Source: Vigna angularis (taxonomy: Eukaryota; Streptophyta; Magnoliopsida; Fabales; Fabaceae). Taken from it: a DNA stretch of 64,000 nt. Positions 25,370 through 36,683 of this stretch are shown in pieces; within the stretch, counting starts at the first letter, position 1, and every line of letters begins with the position of its first letter. The translations under genes were made by a program, and so were the position numbers. Location: NCBI RefSeq assembly GCF_016808095.1, contig NC_068979.1:11307001-11371000 (forward strand), given 5' to 3'. Below the pieces are notes generated by a model. The model worked only from the letters and a program-made list of their open reading frames with translations. It did not search any database and was not told the DNA's origin.

Positions 25370-25872
25370 ACACCCCTTCAGAACCTTGTTCAGCATTCCG
25401 TCATGCACGCTGCATCCTCCACCAGCTTCAGCACCTTCTCCATCGCTGCTGCTCCCAGCTCCGCCTCTGCTAACAGCCTCGCGTGAAACCACCATCTTCT
25501 ACAGTGGTCCACGCAGAACTCCCTCCCTGAGCCTCTGCACGCCATCCTCCTCCACGACAAGCATCACAACATCATTCATGCCTAGCAATGAGGCATCTCA
25601 TTGATCAGGGGATCCGTGAGCTTCACCGCCCTTGGGTTCTTGAAATCTGCGTGTAGAAAAGTTGGTTAGCCTCGGTGATGCAAACCAAGTCGTTCCCCCA
25701 AAACGCGCAATTTGCAACGTTGTCCTCGAAGCACTCATTTCCTAGAGAGAGGTTAGGTCGCCGGAGGAAGAGAAGAGAAGAGGCGGCCGCTGGACGAAGA
25801 GAAGAGGCGAAGCTTGCGGAGGGCAGACTCGGCGTGTAGTTGGACGATCTTGGAGTCGTCACTGATGACGGC
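25370..25872 (-). pseudogene. VPS16: Captured VPS16 fragment, part 2 (beta-propeller region)
   Basis: Reading on from part 1 (28173-28260) across the later insertion, the minus strand encodes SDDSKIVQLHAESALRKLRLF. In another frame it then has NLSLGNECFEDNVANCAFWG and NDLVCITEANQLF, and further on DFKNPRAVKLTDP and VVEEDGVQ. These match the N-terminal propeller of VPS16/VACUOLELESS1, a core subunit of the HOPS/CORVET vacuole-tethering complexes. Internal deletions and frameshifts join non-adjacent pieces, so no functional protein results. The intact gene is elsewhere in the genome. Confidence 0.8.
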
Positions 25873-28167
25873 TGATGCGGGCGTCGCGACCCGTCAAATT
25901 TGATTGCACGAAAATATGCAGTATAACTAGGAAGTGACTCTTAGGTCGTCTCTCAAGGACCAATTTGTGTCGGTTCAGTCTCAGATCTAACACGAAGTGG
26001 GGGGTGTTTTTGTGATTTTGTTTGAATGTGGTAAACTAAAATTAAAAACTGACTGGAATTTAAATAAGACAACTGAATTTAAAAATAATGAAATAAATTT
26101 TAACAACGGTAAAAACAAGCGGTAAAAGACAGTAAAAACTGAACGGTAAAAAAAATGAAAACGTCTGAAAATAAAACGAACAGTAAAATTCAACAGATAA
26201 AATAAAAAACACTTAACTGAAAATAAACTTCATCAAAGAATTAACACTGAGAAATAAAATTTCTGGTACAAATGAAAATAAAATGAGTACACTGTGACAC
26301 ATTTCTACTGAACTAAAATTACATTGTAGTGTTTGGAAAATGGAAAATTTAGAGGAAGAGAAGAACCGTGCCCCTTCCAGGCCTCCCAGGCCGTTCTCTG
26401 TCCTAAAACTACTCCTAAAATCTACTACCAAAATCTACTTTAAATCTGCTGCTGCTCTTCTCATTTTATAGCCACTCCTCTGGACAAATTCCCGTATATG
26501 CCTCCCTCATTTCAGAATTGTGGATTTTGTCTCTGGCACCCGTGAATTCCTTTTACGTTTTGTTTTTGTTCCCCTAGCTTGCTGACTTCTTCAACTCCTA
26601 AATGTGCCAAGGAAATAGGTGGGTTCCACTTCCAACTTCTTGCTGAACCGTGAACCTTGCTTCTCCCTCTTTCACGGGAATTTTGCTCCCATTCCAAATC
26701 AAGGATCAATTCTTCTTCACATTCTTCTCTTTTGCTTGGACCGTGGAAGTGCAGCTCTTCACGTGTGCACCTTCTTCTTCCTTTATCTTGTTTTTCTTAA
26801 AGCAAACAAAAAGAAGCTTCTCCTTCATCCAGCCCGTGTGGACATTCCTTGACCAAATAAAAAATCTGCACCTCTTATTAATAAATGAAATCAGCCCTTC
26901 TTCTATTAATCACGTTGCAGCTGGTCCAAAACGTCCCAGCTCCCTTCTCTTCTCTTCAATGTTGGATAGGTGCTGCATCCTCTCATGCTTCCATCATCAA
27001 AATGTTGTGTGCTTTGAACGTGGCAGCTGCTGTAGTCCAGCCAAGATTCACGTGAATCTTCTTCCAGTAGGCTCCCTTCACCATTCCATGACAATGAATC
27101 AACTCTTCTCCCTTTGGTTCTCCAAAACAATCTTCAAGAAAACATCCAAAATAGCATGCAAGTGGTGGCTGGATGCGTGAGGAAAACTGCTGGAATGATG
27201 AAGTCTTTGCTGCCATGGGGTATCACCTTGAGAGCTCCTCCTTTTGCTGGCCAACCATCCATGTGTATTAACGTGAAATCCATGCCTCTTTCCCGTGAAT
27301 ATATGTCTCTCTTCCAAGCAAAAAAAATAGCATTTCCTAAGTGGTGAATGGACACATAAACCGTGAGCCTTTAGTGGAGAAACCATGTCAAAAATTCTGC
27401 ACACCAAGTCAAGGTGATTAACGTGAAGTGGTGGCTCCCATTTCTTGTCCAACTTTGCAAAATTCTTCACAAGAAAGAATGCAGCCGTGAACTTCATAGG
27501 TGGTGGTCCCCTTCATCTTTTATTCCTTCATGTGATGCCAAAATGAATGCATAATACCGTGGCCCATGTGTTGTCAAAAATGTTGAATGGCCGTGTGAAG
27601 TGGAAGAGAAAAGTAATCTGCACATTCTTCTTTCATTTTAATAAAAGAATTTCCTTGTTTGGTGTCACAATGAATGTGCTGTGAGTGCTTAAGGCCGTGT
27701 GGCAGCTACTATGTTCCAAGTGATGTTGAAAAACCGTGGCTGCACTTATGTGGTGGTCCCATGATTTTCATGTGTTGTCTAGTATCTCCAATCAATTTTT
27801 CACGTAGGAAAAAGAGGCCATGTGTATGTGGATGCACAATTTCCTTCAAAATAATCAAATGAGTTACGTATCAATTGGACATGTAGCCATGAGTTTGGCT
27901 TAAAAAAATAATAATGTGGCACATGCAAATTCTTCTTCAAAATTTATGTCACATCTATCTTGAAGTCCCAAATTTATTTCCAGAATTTTCCTTGCAATTA
28001 CTAATGCAAATAATTAACTCAAATAATTCAAATTAATTCAAATTAGAATTTTTGGTGTAATTAAGCACAATTAGCAAAAACGGAAAAATACCGAACATTT
28101 AAGCACATTTCCCCGATTAATTCTAGCACAATAAACTAAGTAAAGTGAAGAAAATATTGACTCATCA
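25873..28167. mobile_element. 2.3-kb TG...CA element with 5-bp TSD (solo LTR or non-autonomous)
   Basis: The block starts TGATGCGGGCGTCGCGACCC and ends ...ATTGACTCATCA, with short inverted ends TGATG/CATCA. It is flanked by the perfect 5-bp duplication ACGGC (25868-25872 and 28168-28172). Removing it and one duplication restores the continuity of the captured VPS16 frame. It has no coding region; small open frames in 26500-27500 look fortuitous. I see no second copy of its ends inside, so a solo LTR of a large-LTR retrotransposon fits best, with a TRIM/LARD-like element as the alternative. A motif 'aggtcgtctctcaaggacca' near 25943 is of a type common in plant retroelement LTRs. Confidence 0.8.
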
Positions 28168-28172
28168 ACGGC

Positions 28173-28260
28173 GACCGGGCCGCCAAAGGGCGCAACGACA
28201 ACCTTGGTAGTAGCGGTTGTAGAGGAGCTGCCACTCCCCAACGACAGAGACATTGGCCAT
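28173..28260 (-). pseudogene. VPS16: Captured VPS16 fragment, part 1 (start codon region)
   Basis: From an ATG at 28260 the minus strand reads MANVSVVGEWQLLYNRYYQ, the characteristic start of plant VPS16. In a shifted frame VAPFGGPVAV follows, up to the 2.3-kb insertion. About twenty residues expected between these two blocks are missing. The flanking 28261-28860 may include captured 5' leader. Matching the N-terminal methionine argues that capture began at or before the first exon. Confidence 0.8.
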
Positions 28261-29106
28261 TGAAGGGGTGGGAAAAAGAGGGCAATGCAATTGATAGGGT
28301 TAGGGTTTGGAATTGAATCAGAGAATGAACATTGATCGATCGCGAAAGCGGTTCAGAGGAATTGGGAAGAGGAAAGTCGTATACTTTCTTCCTAATTTCT
28401 TAGTTAAGTGTTAAAAATGTGTAGTGGGACATGGGATTTGTGTACTTTGTTCCTAATTTCTTGAACGGTTGTCCACAAGTTCCACTTCTTGGCCTCCAAA
28501 GGCATCTTGAAAGGTGTATTCTTTTTAGCTTGGGGATACTGTAATTCTAGTTTTCTCTATCTAGTTGAGCTTCTCAGTTCTTTGGGATGCACTTTCCAAT
28601 TATCCAACAGGAAGAGGATTTACTGTTTAAGATTTGAAGATTCTGGAATATATAAACCCCTTATTTTGTATTGAATGAACGGAACTGAGGCACTGGTTGC
28701 TGATTGACATAAAAGATAAAATACTTTTTGAATGATCTGCGTGAAATCACTGCAACTTCAAAAACCCTAACAGGAAGAGGACACCAAGGAAGAAGACAAT
28801 GCTTTAAATTTCACCTAATGCATAATTAAATTCCACCTAATACAATCTCAGTGTGCTACGTCATTAAAATTTGCTTCGTCAGCATGTCACGACTCAATAA
28901 ATTTAACGCCGTCTATTGAAATTAACAGCAAGGTTCCAATTGACTCAATTTTACAAAAATAGGGACCTAATTGAGATAAAAATAAATACGAGGACCTATT
29001 TGAGACAACCCTACACAAATAGGGATGTCCGAAAGGATTAAACCTTTAATTAATTATGAATTGTTATTGAAAGTGAATAATATATTATAGGTGAATATTA
29101 TTTAAA

Positions 29107-31595
29107 ATGGAAGAATATCCTCATGGTATGGATTCTCAAGTTCATTCTAGTTTTATATTAGGTTTTTCTTCTTTCATAAAAGAAGTTGGAGAAGGAGATC
29201 TCACAAATAATTTTACCACAAATAAAATATTTCCTTCTCGTGATCACTTAATTGAATGGGTGAGAAAGATCACTCATGATTTAGGATTTGTCGTGGTTAT
29301 AAAAGATCTGACAAAACTACTAATGTATAGGGAAGAAAGACTTTCGTCTTACTCAGATGTGAAAGAGGTGAAAATACAGGAAATACAAACCTGATGTAGA
29401 GGCTAGTGTATACGGGACTCAAAAATGTGAGTGTTCGTTTAGGTTAAAAGGTAAACCATTTATTAATGGGGACGAATGGGTCTTGAAGGTCGTGAGTGGA
29501 TATCACAACCATGATTTGGCTGAAACTTTAGTTGGTCACCCTTATGTTAGTAGGTTGAATAAGAGTGAACAGTCATTACTCATTGATATGACTAAGACTA
29601 AAGTTACACCTGCAAATATTTTATTAACCCTGAAAGAAAATAATGATCGTAATGTCACAATGATTAAACAAATCTACAACGCAAGAAATGCGTATAAACG
29701 ATCATTGAGAGGGTCGAGAACTGAACTACAACAACTTATGATCGTGTTAGATCATGATAAGTACATTCGTTAGAGTAGGTGTATCGACGAATCAGAGGTT
29801 GTTAGTAACCTTTTTTGGACACATTCTAATGCGATGAAATTGTTAAACTCGTTTAATATTGTCTTGATGATGGATTCAATATACAAAATAAAAAATATAT
29901 ATAGACTTTCGTTGCTTGAGATTGTCGATGTGATGTCTATGGGGTTAACCTTCTCAACCACATTTGCCTTCTTGTTTTGGGCTTTGGAAAGTCACTATGA
30001 GTGGTCGAGACTTGACTTTGATGAATGTCATTGTAAATGTAATCTCTGAGTCAAATCAGATGTTATGTCGGTTTCATGTCCTTAAAAGTTTTAAAGTCAA
30101 ATGCAAAATGTTAGTTGATTCTATTAAGGCTTGAGATGTGTTGATGGAGGCATGAGAAAATGTGTGAATTGTGCTGATCAAACCATGTTTGGTGACTATG
30201 TGAATCATACTTGGATTATTTCATGCAATACATACTTTGTAAAGGCTTGGACGAACAGAGTAATGCATTTAGGGAACACAACCACAAATAAGTATGTTTT
30301 AATGTTATTTTACTTAGTTGTGTTTGCTAAATATTTTTTGATATTGTTGATGTTTTTCTTTCAGGGTTGAGTTTACTCATTAGAGCCTGAAGAAAGTTTT
30401 GGGTAGTAGTATGAGAGATCTTTGTTCTTTTTGGGATGTTATTCATAATGTTGTTAATTTGCAACACAACAAGATTAAGGCGTCCTTTAAAAAAAGTCTC
30501 TTGCTCACGAGTAAACCTTTTAAAAGATATAGAAGACTTATTGAATGTGTATCTCGATATGCATTGGATCTCGTTGCTGAGGAATTGAAACGAGTGCAGT
30601 AGATAGGATTGAATACATCAAAGTGTGGATGCGTATTGAGACGGACGTTTGGTCTCCCGTGTGCTTATGAATTGACCGTGGGATGATCCCTTTGGGTGAA
30701 ATTCATATAATGTGGAGGAGATTGAGTTTCTCAAATGTTGAATTAAATGAAATCGAGCTGGAGTTATCCATTGAACGTGAACTTAATATGGTTCAAGAAC
30801 GATTTAATGAGGTTGATATTGGAGGTAAAGCCACCATCAAGCAGAAGTTACTTGACATTGCTTGTTGTACAATGACATCAATGGTCCCTCCATTACATAG
30901 AGTGAAGACAAAGGGTGCACAGAAAACTAAACTTCAACGAACAGAAGGGTTTACAAAGCGGGAGCCATCATATTTTGAGCATGCTAACGCCTTCCATTCA
31001 ACAATTGAATCTTCACTTGGGAAAAATAAATTACAATCAAAGGAAAATTCAATGCAAAGAAGGAGAGTTCCCATGATAGACCAGTTTCATCTTATTTGTC
31101 ACCCATTCATTGATTATGTTGTTGATGTTGTGGTTGATAGTCATTGTGGTTATAGATGCATTAGTGCATCATTGGGCCTCGGAGAAGATTCATGGCCCTT
31201 TATCAAACATGATCTTTATAAAGAACCAAGTCAATGGCGTGATGAATATGTAACACTAGTTGGAAGCTATGATGATCGACTAGAAGAACTGAGAAAGTAT
31301 TTATTAGTCCAGACCCAATCAGCGGTACGTGTTTCCCTTTTTATATATGTACTTTATTTTTCATTTATTTATGTTTACTAACAATTTTTTTTATTCCTTA
31401 CAAACTAACATGAACAAGTGGATGACTATACCAGACATTCACTATGTAATTGTTAACCGATATAGTGGGATCTTAGTCTGTACGTCATATTATCAAAATT
31501 ATATTATCTTCCCACTACGTAGCAAATCACCTTCTGATATAACTCATCATCGCTTAATTTATATAGGACACGTTAATGGATGTCATTTTGTGTAG
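29107..31595 (+). pseudogene. MULE transposase fused to an OTU protease domain, degenerate
   Basis: The order of recognisable parts follows the legume MuDR-type transposase with a C-terminal OTU-like cysteine protease. A DNA-binding N-terminus (FPSRDHLIEWVRKITHDLGF) comes first, then CSFRLKGKP and YHNHDLAETLVGHPYVSRL. The DDE region has MDSIYK (first Asp) and VEFTH (Glu); the middle Asp block is lost near 30010-30060. A SWIM-like CGCVLRRTFGLPC follows, then the OTU domain with DSHCGYRCISASLGLGEDSW (Cys) and YIGHVNGCHFV (His). An intron seems to lie at about 30291-30364 and another at about 31325-31402. Several stops (for example 29394, 29773, 30049 and 30602) and frame changes make it a pseudogene. 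Catalytic-site Cys and His of OTU are still present. Confidence 0.85.
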
Positions 31596-32127
31596 GTAAT
31601 TTTATTATTCTTTGCTTTCATTTTAAAATTACTTATCATTCACTTAACTATTATAATATTTATAATACATGTTCACCTACAAGAAAGTTGTCATTTGCCC
31701 AAGATGAATATCATATCCTCAACCCACTGTTATCTTGAGGCGCGAGCATGGTCATCTATTTATATTAGTAGGATGCAAACATTTGCACAGTTGATAGGCG
31801 TAATTATATCTTATATTGACTTAGGTGACTCATGATATTTATAGTATGTGTCAAGATACGTAAAAACACACTAATAATTGTTGTTAATTAAGTACATATC
31901 CTTTGACTCTCAAGCATATAAATCTCGTATCCTCTCCATAAGCAATGCAAGTACATGTAAATAAAAAAGTATGTAACAATGTCAAAAGATGATAAATAAA
32001 GTTTATAAATTAAAAATATGAAATCAAATCAAAATAGGAAATGCATAGTCATAATAAAATTAATACATAATAAACTATATAACAGAAACAATGTACAATA
32101 ATAAAAAATATATAACAAAGAATGTTA
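31596..32127. other. Spacer between two converging pseudogenes
   Basis: AT-rich sequence between the 3' ends of the transposase-OTU and PMD pseudogenes. No coding region was recognised. Confidence 0.5.
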
Positions 32128-32520
32128 TCAAGACGTCGATGATCGTCTGCCACATACAACCCTCCCACCTCTCCTAGTCGGTGAATGTTCGTCAATGGAT
32201 GCATTAACCATCTCAAGGAGCTCATTTGTATGCTTTCATGCTACAGTTCCCTCGGTCACATCCCGACACGAGGCCATTCGCTTCACTATAGCCTACATTA
32301 TAATTGTCACACACAATTAAATAAATATTCATACAAAAATTATATAACATAAATAATGTACGATAACATACCAGCAATCCAGATGGTGGAGGCGATGTAC
32401 GACGGGCTAACGCTTCATGTGGAACATCTCGGTGTTGTCTAGGAGTAAGACTCGGTCGCTCCTCATCGACACCATGAATAATATATGGATGAGAAACCCT
32501 CATGAACCACTGTATGTAAC
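32128..32520 (-). pseudogene. PMD (MAIN-like) pseudogene, 3' part
   Basis: Minus-strand coding sequence resumes directly after the hAT-like insertion with YMQWFMRVSHPYI, a conserved plant-mobile-domain segment, then HGVDEERPSLTPRQHRDVPH. A probable intron (GTATGT...TGTAG, about 32295-32371) is followed by a basic C-terminus (PTRRGGRVVCGRRSSTS) and a stop. An internal TGA interrupts the last exon. Together with 36684-38110 it formed one gene before the insertion. Confidence 0.75.
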
Positions 32521-32716
32521 TAGGGATGGCAAAAAAATTTGCGTCCACAGGTATCCACGAATAACATTTGCGATAGATAGTTGGTATTTGCGGGTATTTA
32601 CTACCCGCGGGTAGCGGGTATTTTAATACCCGTTTATAAACAGGTCGGGTGTGGGTATTATACTATCTGTACCTACGCGCAAAAAAAAAATCTATATTTT
32701 ATTAGGTTAAATTTAA

Positions 32717-34488
32717 GGTTTAATGTCTCGGTAGGTCCCTATTTTCGACGTTAATCTCAAATAGGTCCCTTTTTTTTCGGCGTCTCAATTGAGTCCTTTT
32801 TTTGTAAAATTGAAGCAATTAGAGGTATGCCGTCAAATTGATCAAACATCTGTTAAGAGAGTGTTACGTGGCATGCTGACAGTGTAATTTTAAATTACGT
32901 GGCATTAAAAACATGTCTTCATTTTATTTATTTTATTTTTTAATTAAAAAATAAAGTTTACAAAGTGAAAATATAATATAAGTAAGGGCAAAATTGGGAA
33001 ATCAATTAAAAGTAAGTGTTGAAAGCTCCATTCTCTTCTGCAAAATTGAAATCGAAATCAAAATCGAATTGGGAGAAGTTCAGGTCTAGGGTTCCTTGAT
33101 ACTACGACATGATATTCAAAGGGAACATTGTAACGCTTACAATAGTTAGCAAGACGGTGACCCGTCTCCTCAATCCTTTCAGAGGGATGAAATCCTAGTT
33201 GGAGAAACTTTATCCCTGTGATTCTCAGCTTGGGAGGACCACCCTCTATGTTTGATAAAAACTTTATAAGAATTGGCCACTGGAAACCATATAGGATGCC
33301 AAAATCAATTATATGGACAGTTTCTGATTTTGCAGCAGCTTCCATAATCATTGTGTTTGCAAAGAAATATGTAAACTTTTTGAAGGGGGTGGAAGATAGA
33401 AACACTTGATATGCCTTCAGGTACTCTACAGCAGTAATCCTCTAAGAGTTCAAGAAAGAAAATTGTTCATGACCGCCAGAACCAGCCCCAACCAAGCGTT
33501 CATCAAGACCATTGGCGAAGTAGTGAGCTACCTTCTGCGATGCATCTCCAAAGGGAGAAGAGTGTTGCCGAATTTGTGTTAGTAATTCGGTGGCAACTCT
33601 AATGTCATTGGCATACATCAGTAGATGATTCCTCAAATCCACAGTTTCCTTCTTCCTCCCTTTTTTCTTTGATCGGTCCTTCCCTCCATCTCGCTCCTCA
33701 CCTTTCACTACTCCACTGTGCAAGGAATTGTGTTCACTACCCAGGTTTTCCACACTCAAAAACACCTAATCTATAACATCTGTTCACTACCCACGATTTC
33801 CAAAATTATTTTTCTGTTCTTCACCGTTTGAATGGAGACCAATTACAAGCTTAGGGCCAGAAGGAAGAAGCTTGGTAGCTTCCTCCAATCCTCTCCTGAA
33901 CTGGGAAACAGAATCAACATCATTGAACATATTTTGGGCCAATAGTTTGGCCATAGAAGAATCCAAATATGAGAATCCATGACTAACAGTAAATGAAGGT
34001 GGTTGAGAAAAGACAACGATATTTCCAATTGCACATGCACAGTTATTTCAAGTCGATGTTCTTCACCCACCAACACTCGCGCTTCCAATCGAACAACAAG
34101 GATTTTGTGGATGAGTGACGAGCCCTAAAATTCAAATTTCCCTAATTTCATTTCGATTTCACCATAAAGAGGGGGGCTTTCAGCAAAAAGTAGAATACGA
34201 ATTCCCAACTTTACCCTTTTCTTTAATTAAATTTCCACCCTGTTTACTTAATCTTTTAATTCAAAATTTGAAATAAAAGAATTGACACACGTTTTTAATG
34301 ACATGTATGTTAAAACTACAATGTCAGCATGCCAGGTGACAGAATCCTTAACGTCGTTTGATTAATTTGATGGAAAGTCTTTATTTGCATCAATTTTACA
34401 AAAATAAGGACCCAATTGAGATGCCAAAAAAGAAGGGTACCTATTTGATATTCTAGACGAAAATAGAGACTTATTGAGACATTAAACC
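32717..34488. mobile_element. Pack-MULE carrying a GRAS transcription-factor fragment
   Basis: Termini GGTTTAATGTCTCGGTAGG and, in reverse complement, GGTTTAATGTCTCAATAAG. The TIRs are about 190 bp and imperfect, and include 'tggcatgctgaca'. The perfect 9-bp duplication TAAATTTAA lies at 32708-32716 and 34489-34497. It has no transposase; the interior is a GRAS-family gene fragment on the minus strand. Confidence 0.93.
33070..34131 (-). pseudogene. SCL: Captured GRAS (scarecrow-like, SCL9/14/33 type) fragment
   Basis: Three blocks read on the minus strand. Near 33850-34000, in a shifted frame, is a pre-GRAS region (NDVDSVSQFRRGLEEATKLL). At 33442-33765 is the first leucine-heptad region (VDLRNHLLMYANDI, TELLTQIRQHSSPFGDASQK, VAHYFANGLDERLVGAG). 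At 33070-33405 is the VHIID region (ETVHIIDFGILYGFQWPILI, PPKLRITGI, RIEETGHRLANYCKRYNVPF). GRAS proteins are plant nuclear regulators, here of the stress/detoxification-linked SCL14 group. The fragment stops shortly after PFEYH, so the second heptad, PFYRE and SAW regions are absent. Several stops and frame changes are present; it is a transduplicated remnant. Confidence 0.88.
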
Positions 34489-34561
34489 TAAATTTAATTA
34501 AAATTAAAATTAATTTATATTTTATAAGATTAAATTTAATTAAATTAAAATTTAATTTATA

Positions 34562-35101
34562 GACTTAATTGCTTGTTTTGTCCTCAGTCGATCAAGTGTG
34601 TCAAGTTGGTCATCCTTTTAAAAAAGTGTCAATTGCATCCTTACTTAGTAAAATTTGTCTCAATCAAGTTCTTCCCATCGCACAAACAGGATTAACTTTT
34701 TTTCTCTCTCCTCTGTTTCTAACCCAAGAGACCTTTCTCTTTCTGTCCGTGTTATCTTTTCGTTCTTTTGCAATATCAACTTGTTTATTAGTCATTAGTT
34801 GAAATATGTTATTCATTTTTTGCTTATAAAATTCAAAAAAGTAATCTGCATCTCATTCTATATAAAGATTTTTAAACGTAATTAATTTGTTTCCACACAA
34901 GAAAAGTATGAATATAAATCATAATTGATTGTAGTTGCTAACAGTTTATTAATAATTATGTTTTTAAGTAAATAATTAAAATTGTAAATAAAGTAAAAGT
35001 AATAATTAACTAATTTAAATTTAAATAATTTCTAAAGTAATTTATTTTAATATATTATTATTATTTTAATAATTTTTAAAGTAATTTATTTTAATAATAA
35101 T

Positions 35102-35135
<34 letters not shown>

Positions 35136-36439
35136 TTGTTTCATAATTCTAGTAACTTTTAACTGAAATTATCTTTTTTATAAATGATTTCAATTCCAAA
35201 AGCCTTCATAACAAAAATTACTTTATAAAATTATATGTTTATATATATACATACATGGCTACAATTTTTTTTTATTCTTATTAGTACTGTCCATTAATAA
35301 AAGCAATTAAATTTCGTACTAAAAAGAATTTTACTCACCAATATTTGCAAATATAATTTTTGCTGTCCTCCTATCGTCCAAGAATTGTGATTTGTGTATT
35401 ATGGAAACATGTGTGACGTGCATAGGTAAGAATTAGTAAAATGAACCTTTTTTTATTTTTTTTTCTCAAAACTATTCCATTTTTAAATTAAATAAATATT
35501 GATCAAGATGATGCCCCATTATGAGTTGTCTTCCTACTATAACACAAATTCTTTCTAAAAATATGTCAAAGAGAAAAAGAATTACAACATTTTCACTAAT
35601 TACAAAATTAATAAATGAAAACTAAAAAAAAGCTGTCAGTAAAAAAAATTAGAAATTCAAGAGATGAATAACATATCATTCAACAAATTTTGATAAAGGA
35701 AACTTGACATACTATCAATACAAGAATTAGAAAGTCGATTGTATGTATATTGAAAATTCAAATTTGAAATGCTTTTCAAGTTTAATTTATAAAATTCTAT
35801 ATAAAATTCGGGTACAAATATTTTCCAAAATCCTACATAAAAACGGGTACAAATATTTTGTAAAATTAAATTACTTTATGCATAAATTTTTAAGCTTAAT
35901 GTTTTTAAAATTGATATAAATTAATTTAAGATGAAAAATTATAGTTTATTTAAAATATCTTCTAAGGCCCGTTGAATTAAATTATATCCTGAGTTTAATT
36001 TTAAACAATTGTGAAAACAAATTTTACAATAACTGTTGGTTGAATGAACTACCTTCAAAATATTTTTTAAAATAATTATTACAAATTTCCAATTCTTTTA
36101 AGAATTTTTTTTATCATGCATTATAAATTATTTTTATTAGATAATAACAAGCGAGACTAATGTAGCGGTAACATTTAAATCATAAAATAAAAAACTACCA
36201 TTAAAAATGATTAAAAGTCGTACAAAGAACAAGGGACACTGGAAACACTAACAAAGAGGTTGTATTGCACAGAAAAGCAGAAGAGAGAAAAAAAATTAAA
36301 GTCATTTGTGCGTATTTAATGAAAGAGACTTGATTAAGGCAAATTTTACCAAGTAAGGATGCAATTGACACTTTTTTAAAAGGATGGATCAACTTGATAC
36401 ACTTGAGCGAAACTAAGATAAAAATAAACAATTAAGCCT
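34562..36439. mobile_element. Non-autonomous MULE with about 230-bp TIRs
   Basis: Ends GACTTAATTGC and, in reverse complement, GGCTTAATTGT. Long TIRs share 'ccttttaaaaaagtgtcaattgcatcc' and are of the same family as those at 14095/24309. The perfect 9-bp duplication TAATTTATA lies at 34553-34561 and 36440-36448. The 1.4-kb interior is very AT-rich and I see no captured gene. Confidence 0.9.
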
Positions 36440-36683
36440 AATTTATATTATATTTTATATATTTTTTGTAATTTTATTTAAATTTATTCTAATAATTTAT
36501 AAAAATATATTTTTTAAAATATTTTTTGGTATCCACGGATATTCGCGAGGTTTAAAATACCCGTAGGTATTTTTTAAACAGGTATCCGTGCGGATAACGG
36601 GCGGGTAGTGGGTGTTTTTTTTTTTTTGGGTCAGGTTGCGAGTAAGCACTATCTATGCCCGATCCGACTCATTATCATCCTTG

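Larger units (their letters stand above)
25082..29044. mobile_element. Pack-MULE carrying VPS16 fragments
   Basis: Ends GGTTTAATCC...GGATTAAACC, with about 200-bp TIRs that are nearly perfect (for example 'gacggcgttaaatttattga' left and its complement right). It is flanked by the perfect 9-bp duplication TTTAATTAA (25073-25081 and 29045-29053). The interior carries pieces of the host gene VPS16 on the minus strand and is interrupted by a 2.3-kb LTR-type element at 25873-28167. No transposase, so it is non-autonomous. It inserted into the 5' region of the larger MULE, shortly before the transposase start. Confidence 0.92.
32521..36683. mobile_element. hAT-like small element inserted in the PMD gene, itself invaded twice
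   Basis: The left end TAGGGATGGCAA and the right end in reverse complement CAAGGATGATAA are the kind of short TIR seen in plant hAT MITEs. Subterminal sequence on both sides is rich in 'gcgggtattt' motifs in inverted order. The flanking 8-mers TATGTAAC (32513-32520) and TATCTATC (36684-36691) match 6 of 8, the hAT duplication length. Without its two nested MULEs the element is only about 0.5 kb. PMD reading sense joins across it (...VDG | YMQWF...), which fixes the borders independently. Confidence 0.8.

Noticed and set aside
26512..27497. Several overlapping open frames on both strands inside the 2.3-kb LTR-type element
   Set aside because: Frames overlap on opposite strands without domain signatures; the block has coding-neutral composition and looks like non-coding LTR sequence.
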